DNA from: Nocardia sp. MH4
GTDB lineage: Bacteria; Actinomycetota; Actinomycetes; Mycobacteriales; Mycobacteriaceae
Length of the DNA: 64,000 nucleotides
Assembly: GCF_019266065.1 (NCBI RefSeq)
Contig: NZ_LPNR01000112.1
Location: 459,578 to 523,577, forward strand
Direction: 5' to 3'
Numbering within the stretch: the first letter of the stretch is position 1; the number at the start of each line of letters is the position of its first letter. Positions 50,655-59,651 of the stretch are shown piece by piece. Both the position numbers and the translations under genes were made by a program. The notes beneath the pieces were generated by a model. The model did no database searches, was not told where the DNA came from, and saw nothing but the letters and a program-made list of their open reading frames with translations.

Positions 50655-51857
50655 TCAGCGAGTGGCGATGATGGCCGAGCCGTGGCCGAACAGGCCCTGG
50701 TTCACCGCGATGCCCGCGCGCGCGTCATCGACCTGGCGACCGTCGGCCTGGCCGCGCAATTGCCACGTCAGCTCGCAGACCTGGGCGATCGCCTGCGCGG
50801 GAATCGCTTCCCCGAAACAGGCCAGGCCGCCACTGGGATTCACCGGCACATGACCGCCCAGTGTCGTCGCGCCACTGCGCAACAGCTTCTCCGCGCCGCC
50901 GGTCTCGCAGAGCCCGATGTCCTCGTACCAATCCAGCTCCAGCGCGGTGGACAGGTCGTAGACCTCCGCGAAGGACAGCTCGGAGGGACCGAGCCCGGCC
51001 TCCTCGTAGGCGGCGTAGGCCACCGCGGAGCGGAACTCGCGCGCCGGCGCCTCGACCGCCACCGCGGAATCCGTCGCGAAATCCGGCAGGTCGAGCACCG
51101 TTTTCGGGAACGTCGGCGTGACCGTCGACAGCGCGCGGATGCGGACCGGATCGGCGATGCCGTGACGCCGCGCGTAGTCCATCGACGTCAGCACGAGGGC
51201 GGCACCGCCGTCACTGGTCGCACAGATGTCGAGCAGGCGCAGCGGATCCGAGACGATCGCCGAGGCGGCGACCTCCTCGGCCGAGACCTCCTTGCGATAG
51301 CGGGCATACGGGTTGTTCAGGCCGTGCCGGGCGTTCTTCACCTTGACCGCGGCGAAGTCGTCGAGTGTCGCGCCGTGCAACGCCATGCGCCGACGGGCGT
51401 ACAGCGCGAAATAGATGGGGTTGGTCGCGCCCAGCAGGTGGAAACGCAACCAGTCCGGATCGTCGCGACGCTCGCCGCCGACCGGCTGGAAGAACCCCTT
51501 CGGGGTGGTGTCGGCGCCGACCACCAGGGCCACCTCGCACAACCCGGCCAGGATCTGGGCGCGGGCATTGGCGATGGCCTGAGCACCGGAGGCACAGGCG
51601 GCGTAGCTGCTCGAGATCCGCGCCCCCGTCCAGCCGAGCGCCTGGGCGAAGGTCGCGCCCGAGACGAAACCGGGGTAGCCGTTGCGGATCGTGTCCGCGC
51701 CGGCGATGTAGTCGACGTCGCGGTGGTCCACGCCGGCATCGGCCAGCGCGGCACGGGCCGCGACCAGTCCGTATTCGACGAAATTGCGGCCCCACTTGCC
51801 CCACTGGTGCATACCCGCACCGAGGACTGCGATATCGCGATTACTGGTCTCGGTCAT
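50655..51857 (-). CDS. Thiolase-like lipid-transfer protein (SCP-x / Ltp type)
   Basis: A 400-aa thiolase-fold protein. AACASGAQAIANARAQILAG carries the nucleophile-position Cys. ATSDGGAALVLTSMDYAR, VNPSGGLACFGEAIPAQAIA and GIAVNQGLFGHGSAI are Ltp-family blocks. It overlaps the DUF35 gene by 17 nt. In steroid catabolism such Ltp/DUF35 pairs form complexes that cleave or thiolyse side-chain CoA esters (Ltp2 works with a DUF35 domain as a retro-aldolase). A KstR-like operator upstream supports a steroid role. Confidence 0.88.
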   Translation of the reverse strand: MTETSNRDIAVLGAGMHQWGKWGRNFVEYGLVAARAALADAGVDHRDVDYIAGADTIRNGYPGFVSGATFAQALGWTGARISSSYAACASGAQAIANARAQILAGLCEVALVVGADTTPKGFFQPVGGERRDDPDWLRFHLLGATNPIYFALYARRRMALHGATLDDFAAVKVKNARHGLNNPYARYRKEVSAEEVAASAIVSDPLRLLDICATSDGGAALVLTSMDYARRHGIADPVRIRALSTVTPTFPKTVLDLPDFATDSAVAVEAPAREFRSAVAYAAYEEAGLGPSELSFAEVYDLSTALELDWYEDIGLCETGGAEKLLRSGATTLGGHVPVNPSGGLACFGEAIPAQAIAQVCELTWQLRGQADGRQVDDARAGIAVNQGLFGHGSAIIATR

Positions 51858-52296
51858 CGACCGGCCTCCACATCCACACCGTGTGCTCCGCTTCCTCGTC
51901 CTCGTACAGCACGCCGAGGGTCAACTCCACCGGCATGCCGACCGCCAGGTCGTCCACCGTCAGGCCGCGCACCACCTGCCCGAGAATCACCATCTGCTCG
52001 ACCTCGAGCTCCACGGCCGCGACGACATACGGCTCGAACGGCTCGGCGGAGACATAGGGCGGGGGTGGCTTGTAACGGGCATCCGCGTACGACCAGATCC
52101 GGCCACGGGTGGAGAACAGGTACTCGGCGAGTTCGGAGCCGTCCCGGGGACCCGCGCACTGCGGGTTCCGGCAGGCGAGCGTGTTCCGTGGGAAATACGG
52201 TGTGCCGCAGGCAGTACAGCGACTCCCCTGCAGACGCACCGTGCCGTCGTCCGCGGTGAACCAGTCGGCCACGGCAGGGCGTTGTTCTTTCTGCAC
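51841..52296 (-). CDS. DUF35 OB-fold, zinc-ribbon partner of Ltp
   Basis: A 151-aa protein with a GTG start. A zinc ribbon (CTACGTPYFPRNTLAC then C in NPQC) is followed by an OB fold (GRIWSYADARYKPPPPYVSA, VVAAVELEVEQMVILGQVVR). This is the DUF35/ChsH2-C-like accessory domain that positions acyl-CoA substrates on Ltp proteins. It leads the two-gene operon, with a KstR-like palindrome 15 bp before its start. Confidence 0.9.
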   Translation of the reverse strand: MQKEQRPAVADWFTADDGTVRLQGSRCTACGTPYFPRNTLACRNPQCAGPRDGSELAEYLFSTRGRIWSYADARYKPPPPYVSAEPFEPYVVAAVELEVEQMVILGQVVRGLTVDDLAVGMPVELTLGVLYEDEEAEHTVWMWRPVDDRDQ

Positions 52297-52310
52297 GAGC
52301 CCGACGGTAT

Positions 52311-52324
52311 AGGAACACGTTCTA
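52311..52324 (-). promoter_or_regulatory. KstR-like operator
   Basis: AGGAACACGTTCTA contains AAC-NN-GTT with the flanks of the KstR consensus (TnnAACnnGTTnnA), differing only in the first base. It is 15 bp upstream of the DUF35 GTG. KstR represses cholesterol-catabolism genes in this lineage. The kstR gene itself is not in this window. Confidence 0.6.
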
Positions 52325-52428
52325 CTTTGGGGCCGGAATCCACTTCACCGGCACATCGGCGGAGGTACGGTGAAGCCGGATTGAGGATGCGCCGCCATTC
52401 TCGAGTCGAGCTGGAGTACCACAACGCG

Positions 52429-53193
52429 ATGGGCACCGAAGTCATTGATCCGCAGTCGATCCGCAATGTCACGATCATCGGGGACCCCGAGGCGACGACC
52501 CGGGTCGTCCACCGGCTGACCCGCCGTCCCGCCGGGCCCCGATCCGGCACAGCGACCACGATCCGGTGGACCGACCACACGATTCGACTCACCCAGCTGT
52601 CGAGCCAGGAGCCCCTCGCGACGCTGGAGCACTCGCTTCGGGTGGCCGACGGGGTGGTCGCGGTCATGAACGCCGAGGCACCGCGCGCCCCTCGGCTCGA
52701 GACGATCCTGCGAGTCGCCGACGACCACCAGGTCGCGCGGCTGTGCCTGGTGACCGGGCTCGATCATCCCGCCGCGGACTTCGACCGCTGCGTCCGCACG
52801 ATCGCGGGCACCCACGGAGCGGTGCCGTTGACGCTGCAGATCCCCCACGGCATCGGCGCCGGGTTCGCCGGCGTCATCGATCTGGTCCCGATGGGGGACC
52901 TGGCACCGATGGGCGCCGAGTTCTACGGCAGCCATTGGCAGGTCGCCGAACAGTGGTATCGCAGGCTCGTGACGGCGGTGACCGACCACCGGGACAACGA
53001 CCCCGGCCCGCCGGAGGTCTCCCCCGAACAGGTCTCCGACCGCGTCCGGCGCCTCACCCATGTCGGCGACGCCGCGCCGGTCCTGTGCGATCCGGCGCCG
53101 TGGAGCGATGTCGCCCCGCTCCTGGACGCCGTGATCCGCTACCTGCCGTCCCCCCTGCACGTCTGCCAGCCGGAACACGTCCTCGACTGGTGA
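52429..53193 (+). CDS. EF-G-like G-domain protein lacking the P-loop
   Basis: A 254-aa protein that lines up with the G domain of translation factor EF-G: IRNVTIIGDPEATTRVVHRL for the P-loop region, LEHSLRVADGVVAVMNAEAP for the switch II/G3 region, RLCLVTGLDHPAADFDRCVR for G4, and AAPVLCDPAPWSDVAPLLDA plus VIRYLPSPLHV at the end. The GKT of the P-loop, DTPGH and NKxD are all replaced, so GTP binding is unlikely, and EF-G domains II-V are absent. It may be a decoy or regulator. The start could also be the ATG at 52387. Confidence 0.65.
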   Translation: MGTEVIDPQSIRNVTIIGDPEATTRVVHRLTRRPAGPRSGTATTIRWTDHTIRLTQLSSQEPLATLEHSLRVADGVVAVMNAEAPRAPRLETILRVADDHQVARLCLVTGLDHPAADFDRCVRTIAGTHGAVPLTLQIPHGIGAGFAGVIDLVPMGDLAPMGAEFYGSHWQVAEQWYRRLVTAVTDHRDNDPGPPEVSPEQVSDRVRRLTHVGDAAPVLCDPAPWSDVAPLLDAVIRYLPSPLHVCQPEHVLDW

Positions 53194-53226
53194 CCGGCTG
53201 CCTCCGGCGTGCTGCCGGGTCGTGGA

Positions 53227-53631
53227 CTATCCGACGAGCTTGCCGAGGATGCCCCGCAACGTGGCACGCTCGTCGTCGGTGAGCCCGGCGAAGAAGTCGT
53301 CGGATTCCTTCGTCCGAGCCTCCGACAGGGTGTCGAGTGTCCGCGCCCCCAGGGCCGTCACCGCCACGAGAGTCGCGCGACGGTCCGTCGGATCGGGCGC
53401 GCGGGTGACCAGACCGGCCTGCTCGAGCACGTCCACCACCTCCGTCGCCGATCGGGGGCTGATCCGCAACGCCTCGGCGAGAGCCGAGAGCCGCAGTCCT
53501 TCGTGCTCGCCCGCCACCCGCAGCGCGCGGGCCTGATGCGGGGTCAGTCCCATCGGCGCGTACGCCGCGGCCCAGCGTCGGCGCAGCGTCCTGGCGACCT
53601 GCATCAGGAGCTCGCTGTCGTTGTCGGGCAT
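53227..53631 (-). CDS. MarR family regulator
   Basis: A 134-aa winged-helix protein: GLTPHQARALRVAGEHEGLR, HTH LSALAEALRISPRSATEVVD, wing VTRAPDPTDRRATLVAVTAL. It is divergent from the ABC exporter, whose gene it very probably represses. The 82-bp gap holds TGAGG-GAA-CCTCA (53669-53681) and CACT-N7-AGTG, both possible half-site pairs. Drug-type ligands are typical for this arrangement. Confidence 0.88.
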   Translation of the reverse strand: MPDNDSELLMQVARTLRRRWAAAYAPMGLTPHQARALRVAGEHEGLRLSALAEALRISPRSATEVVDVLEQAGLVTRAPDPTDRRATLVAVTALGARTLDTLSEARTKESDDFFAGLTDDERATLRGILGKLVG

Positions 53632-53713
53632 AAATCCGGCCTCTCCAGTTGTTTACACTGCCAGATAGTGAGGGAACCTCAGCATACGTCCATTCCCCCG
53701 AAGGGGGTTGCCT

Positions 53714-55534
<1,821 letters not shown>

Positions 55535-55636
55535 AGTCCGCGGCGGCCGATCGGCAGATCGCCAACGCAGCGCGCCCGACGTCGGGCAGATTCCAACGCC
55601 CCGGCCGCCGGGCGCTCGCGCTGTCAGCGTGCGACC

Positions 55637-55971
55637 GTGCGCATCCGGGTGTTTCCGACGGTCGTGATGGCGATGCTGGGTGCGTTGCTCGCCACGATGT
55701 ATCACCGCGCTACGTCGGTGTGCTCGCGACGTTCGAACCGATGCATCAGGTGTACACGGCGGTGCGAGCGATCCCGTTCTTCGACGCCGACCTGGGCGCG
55801 GGACCGGCGCACGGCTTCTGGATGACCCTGCTCGGCCTCGCCATCGGGCTGACGCTCGGCGCGCTGGTCAGCCGGCTCTACGACCGCGCCGGCCTGCACC
55901 GCAAACCTCCCGGCACACTCCCGATTCCCCGCCCTGTGAGCCCTCACAGCGGCGATTGCACAAGATCGTGA
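55637..55971 (+). pseudogene. Small membrane protein gene with a frameshift
   Basis: Two frames carry parts of one plausible protein. From the GTG at 55637 the frame reads as a signal or membrane helix (IRVFPTVVMAMLGALLATMY). At about 55705 the coding look moves to the frame that continues YVGVLATFEPMHQVYTAVRA, a linker, and a second helix (GFWMTLLGLAIGLTLGALVS) ending at 55971. A one-base change near 55700-55715 would join them. It is either a recent pseudogene or a sequencing error. No family recognised. Confidence 0.5.
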
Positions 55972-56059
55972 GCACCCCAGGCAGCGTGACTGGACTCTGA
56001 GCCAGCGCTCGCGCGCTAGCTATGTTGCCATTCACACAGGACACGATGGAGTGAACGCG

Positions 56060-57310
56060 ATGACTTCTTCCGCTATCGATCGGGCGCCCGATCCGATCAC
56101 CACCACCGACGGCCGTGCTGTGTCGAGCTTCTTGGGCAACGTCGACGATCTGGTCTCGCAGCTGGTCACCTACTTCGCCGAGAACGTCATGCCCTGTCAG
56201 GCCCTGCCGAGTGAAGCGATGCGCAGCGACGTCACCGAGTTCACCCGACGCTGCCTGATGCTGGCGATGGAGATGCTCGACAAGCGCACGACGCCCTCCG
56301 AGGCGCAGCTGGTGGCGCTGCGCGCGGCCTCCGCCCAGCACGCGCGCGAAGGGGTGCCCGTCGAGACCCTGTTGCGGGCCTACGCCGAGGGTTTCCGCAT
56401 CGGCTTCGAGTTGGTCATCGGCAATGTCACCGCCGCCGATCTCGCCGAGGTCATCGCGGGCACCCGCCTGCTTCTGCAGACGCTGGAGGTGATCAACGCG
56501 ACGGTGACCGGCGCCTACCTCGACGAGCAGCGCCAGGTGGCCAAGGAGCATCAGACCGGGGCCCAGACGATGGTGTCGGCGCTGCTGAGCGGGCACGGTG
56601 TCGGCGCCCTGACCCGGCAGACCGGCATCCGGGTGGCCGCGTCGTATCAGGTGGTGGCGCTGATGATTCCGGTGATCGCGGACGAGCTCGATCCCCGGGT
56701 CGACGCCCAGGTCGTCGCCCGGCGCAAGCTGCGCCGGGTACAGGCGGCGTTGGCCGATGCCTTCGCCTCGCGCTCGCTGGCGCTGCTGAGCACCTACGGC
56801 GGCACCCTGCTGATCCCGAACGACCAACCCGACGAGCCGGTGATGACCGAGGCCGTCCTCACCGAGATCAGCAAGCTGGCCGGGGTCGGGCTCACCGCGA
56901 CGCTGGTGCCCGCGCCGACCCACCTGATCCCGACGGCGGCCGAGCAGGCGCACGAACTGCTGGATCTGGTGCGTGGCATCGCCAAACCCGCAGGGCTGTA
57001 TCAGCTGTCGGATGTGGCGATCGAGTATCAGCTCACCCGGCCGGGGCCCGCGCGGCATCATCTCGCCGCGGTGATCGCCCCGCTCGCCGACCATCCGGAT
57101 CTGCTGGAAACGCTGCGGACCTACATGGACACCGGACTCAATCGCAAAGCGACCGGCAGCCGGCTGCACGTCCACCCCAATACGGTCGACTACCGGCTGC
57201 GGCGGGTGGGTGGTCTGACCGATCTCGATCTCACCACGGCGGAAGGCATCCTGCGTGCCCGGATCGCCTTGCTCGCCGACGATCTGGAGAACACCACCGG
57301 CGCCGCGTGA
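56060..57310 (+). CDS. PucR-type helix-turn-helix regulator, paralogue of the gene at 14006
   Basis: A 416-aa regulator. The N-terminal helical domain reads LVTYFAENVMPCQALPSEAM, the middle VDAQVVARRKLRRVQAALAD (almost the same stretch as in the paralogue), and the C-terminal HTH_30 RLHVHPNTVDYRLRRVGGLT. The ATG at 56060 has GGAG 8 nt upstream. It converges on the PKS-linked operon and could be its regulator, though the layout does not prove this. Confidence 0.83.
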   Translation: MTSSAIDRAPDPITTTDGRAVSSFLGNVDDLVSQLVTYFAENVMPCQALPSEAMRSDVTEFTRRCLMLAMEMLDKRTTPSEAQLVALRAASAQHAREGVPVETLLRAYAEGFRIGFELVIGNVTAADLAEVIAGTRLLLQTLEVINATVTGAYLDEQRQVAKEHQTGAQTMVSALLSGHGVGALTRQTGIRVAASYQVVALMIPVIADELDPRVDAQVVARRKLRRVQAALADAFASRSLALLSTYGGTLLIPNDQPDEPVMTEAVLTEISKLAGVGLTATLVPAPTHLIPTAAEQAHELLDLVRGIAKPAGLYQLSDVAIEYQLTRPGPARHHLAAVIAPLADHPDLLETLRTYMDTGLNRKATGSRLHVHPNTVDYRLRRVGGLTDLDLTTAEGILRARIALLADDLENTTGAA

Positions 57311-57357
57311 CGCGGGCGGTCGTCGAGCACGACACCGACGACCGCACCGCATCGGCG

Positions 57358-58665
57358 CTACCGCGTGATCGCGCGCGCCGCGGCGATGCCGGACCGGAAG
57401 CACGCTTCGAGCTGCGCGCCCAGCAGATAGTCCCCGGCGAGTTCCAGTCCGGCCAGGGCATCGGACTGTTCGCGCACCTTCCCCAGGAACGCGGCGTGAT
57501 CGGGCAGATACGCGCAGTGCGCCGCGGCCCAGCTGCGCGATTCGGTGCGAACGCGGGCCGGCATGAACCCGCCGAGGTGGCCGCGCACCGTCGCTTCGGC
57601 TTCGTCGATCCAGCGGCTCAGCTGCACGGTGTCGGGTCGTGGGCGGGCCGCGCGGCCGCTGAAGGTGTAGCGGACGATGTCGCGGTCGTGCACGCCGTAG
57701 ACGCCGGCGGCGCTGCACGGACCCGAGTCGAACGCGATCGAGCGAACGGTGCTGCCGAAGAACGGCTTCGCGTACTGCACCACCGCCACCGTGGACGGGT
57801 GATAGGTCACCTCGCCCAGCAGCTTGGCCAGCGCGGGTGCCACCGGCTCCAGCAGGACCGCGGCCGCGTGCGCTGGAATCGCGAGCACCACCCCGTCGTA
57901 GCCGGTGGAGCTCGCCGCGCCGCCGCTGTCGGACACGTCCAGTCCGGTGATCCGCCCGTCGCGGACGACGAGGCGATCCACCCGGGTGTTCAGCCGCACC
58001 CGCACCTGTCCGGCGAACCAGTCCAGGACGGGCTGCATTCCGTCGACGAGCTGGTCGTAGCGATCCTGCACCATGCCCAGGCTCACCCCGAACGCGCCGA
58101 GGAAGACCTCGTCCGGCTCGGCGGCGTTGAGCCGAACGGTCAACGGCCGCAACACGGTGCGCGCGAAGTCCGGGCCGAAGTGCGCGCTCAGCGCGGCGTC
58201 GTCGTTGCGGGCGCCCACGGCACCGAAGAAGTCCGAGCCCAGGTACCGATGGCGCTCGTCGAAACGCACCCGCGCACCGTAGTAGAGCATCCGCGCCGCG
58301 TCCACCGGCGATCCGGTGCGCAGGAGATGACGCAGGAATCCGGCGATGCCGGGGTTGTCGAGGGTCACCATCGTGCCGTCGACGATCTGCGAGCTGTTGA
58401 TGCCGAACGGCTCGTAGGCCCGGTCTCCCGACGCGGCGATGAACCGGCGCAGCTCGTGATATCGCCGTCCGATGTTCTTGCCGCCCATCATGATCGGGCG
58501 GCCGCCGAGCGTGTCGAAGCCGCAGCGGCCGCCGAGCACGGCGTCTTGTTCGAGCACCTCGACGTCGTGTCCGGCCTGATGGAGCTGGTAGGCGGCGCCG
58601 ATACCGGACAGACCGCCGCCGATGACGGCGAACCGCTTGCCCGATCCTGTCGCTGGGGTGGTCAT
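57358..58665 (-). CDS. FAD-dependent oxidoreductase (amine oxidase / phytoene-desaturase-like fold)
   Basis: A 435-aa flavoprotein. The FAD-binding GGGLSGIGAAYQLHQAGHDV is followed by VEVLEQDAVLGGRCGFDTLG. The C-terminal FAD block is LAGDYLLGAQLEACFRSGIA. Members oxidise amines, desaturate C-C bonds, or act in polyketide and carotenoid tailoring. The ATG overlaps the AfsA-like gene stop by 4 nt, so it is the last gene of a coupled PKS, AfsA-like, FAD operon and probably tailors that product. Confidence 0.85.
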   Translation of the reverse strand: MTTPATGSGKRFAVIGGGLSGIGAAYQLHQAGHDVEVLEQDAVLGGRCGFDTLGGRPIMMGGKNIGRRYHELRRFIAASGDRAYEPFGINSSQIVDGTMVTLDNPGIAGFLRHLLRTGSPVDAARMLYYGARVRFDERHRYLGSDFFGAVGARNDDAALSAHFGPDFARTVLRPLTVRLNAAEPDEVFLGAFGVSLGMVQDRYDQLVDGMQPVLDWFAGQVRVRLNTRVDRLVVRDGRITGLDVSDSGGAASSTGYDGVVLAIPAHAAAVLLEPVAPALAKLLGEVTYHPSTVAVVQYAKPFFGSTVRSIAFDSGPCSAAGVYGVHDRDIVRYTFSGRAARPRPDTVQLSRWIDEAEATVRGHLGGFMPARVRTESRSWAAAHCAYLPDHAAFLGKVREQSDALAGLELAGDYLLGAQLEACFRSGIAAARAITR

Positions 58666-59651
58666 GATCCGGTGTGCTCCTGTCGTTCCCGGGACGCGGG
58701 ATAGTGCGCCAGCTCGAGGCGAGCGACGGCGATGGTGTTGCCGAACTGGTGCAGGTCGACCTGGACGGCGATCTCGCCCATCGCGAGGTCGCCCACGATC
58801 GTGGTGGCGCAGGTGATCTCGCTGTCGAGTTCGGCGAAGTCGCTGAACCGGGCCGTCACGTCCAACACCGCCGCGACCGGCGAGTCGAGCGCACCGGCCT
58901 CGGTCGCGGCGAGGACCGCCGCCTGCCGGAACGCCTCGAGCAGCAGCGGGCCGGGGACATGGTCGTACTGGTGGTCGAAGAAGCTCGGGTGGCCGCGATC
59001 CACGACCAGGACCAGCCTGCCCGCGGCATCGCGGGCGAGCACGACATTGCGTGGGTCGCGCCGTCCGACCAGGGCGGGATCCAGCGGTCGGGGTGCGTCG
59101 GCGCCGCTCGGGGCGCGCGCGGATCGACCGCGCCGCTGGAGTTCGCGGAATTCGTCGTAGGCCTCGCGCGGGAACGCGATCCCGCTGCCGCGCACCGACA
59201 ACGCCGACGCGCCGTGCACGGTCAGCACGGCCTCGAAGGAGACATCCTGGTAGTAGCCGCGGCCTGACCCCGCTGCCCCCGGGCGGAGTCGCACGATCCC
59301 CTCGAAGGGTTCGCGTTCGGTGTCGCGGAAGGTGCTGAGGTCTTCGACCTGGAACGACATCGTCTGCAGGCTCGCCGGCGCGTCGGCGGGCACCCCGAGG
59401 TGCCGCTGGCCGACGACCAGCAGCGACTGTCGTACGGCCTCCAGCGCGGCGAAGGGATCGTGATAGGCGACCAGCCGGTCGAACCACAGCGAGTGCGCTC
59501 GCGGAACCTGTACCGCGACAAGGAATTCGCTCTCACCCACGACGGCGGTGTCGGCGACGTAGACCTCGGCCAGACCGCGCCGGTGCGCCAGGACGGCCGG
59601 TACCAGCTGCTCGAAGGCGACGGTGCCGCGAGGCACGGAGGACAGCGTCAT
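58662..59651 (-). CDS. AfsA-like protein (A-factor biosynthesis hotdog repeats)
   Basis: A 329-aa protein with two AfsA hotdog repeats. Repeat 1 has YHDPFAALEAVRQSLLVVGQ. Repeat 2 has DRGHPSFFDHQYDHVPGPLL and then LEAFRQAAVLAA. Both keep the L-E-A-x-R-Q helix of the family. AfsA/ScbA enzymes transfer a beta-ketoacyl group from ACP to dihydroxyacetone phosphate on the way to gamma-butyrolactones. The ATG overlaps the stop of a KS-AT-ACP gene by 4 nt, so its acyl donor is probably that PKS product. Confidence 0.87.
   Translation of the reverse strand: MTLSSVPRGTVAFEQLVPAVLAHRRGLAEVYVADTAVVGESEFLVAVQVPRAHSLWFDRLVAYHDPFAALEAVRQSLLVVGQRHLGVPADAPASLQTMSFQVEDLSTFRDTEREPFEGIVRLRPGAAGSGRGYYQDVSFEAVLTVHGASALSVRGSGIAFPREAYDEFRELQRRGRSARAPSGADAPRPLDPALVGRRDPRNVVLARDAAGRLVLVVDRGHPSFFDHQYDHVPGPLLLEAFRQAAVLAATEAGALDSPVAAVLDVTARFSDFAELDSEITCATTIVGDLAMGEIAVQVDLHQFGNTIAVARLELAHYPASRERQEHTGS

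Noticed and set aside
55574..55587. GCCCGACGTCGGGC palindrome after the ABC exporter
   Set aside because: It is a perfect palindrome without a loop or U-tract. It may be part of a terminator, but such GC palindromes are expected by chance here.
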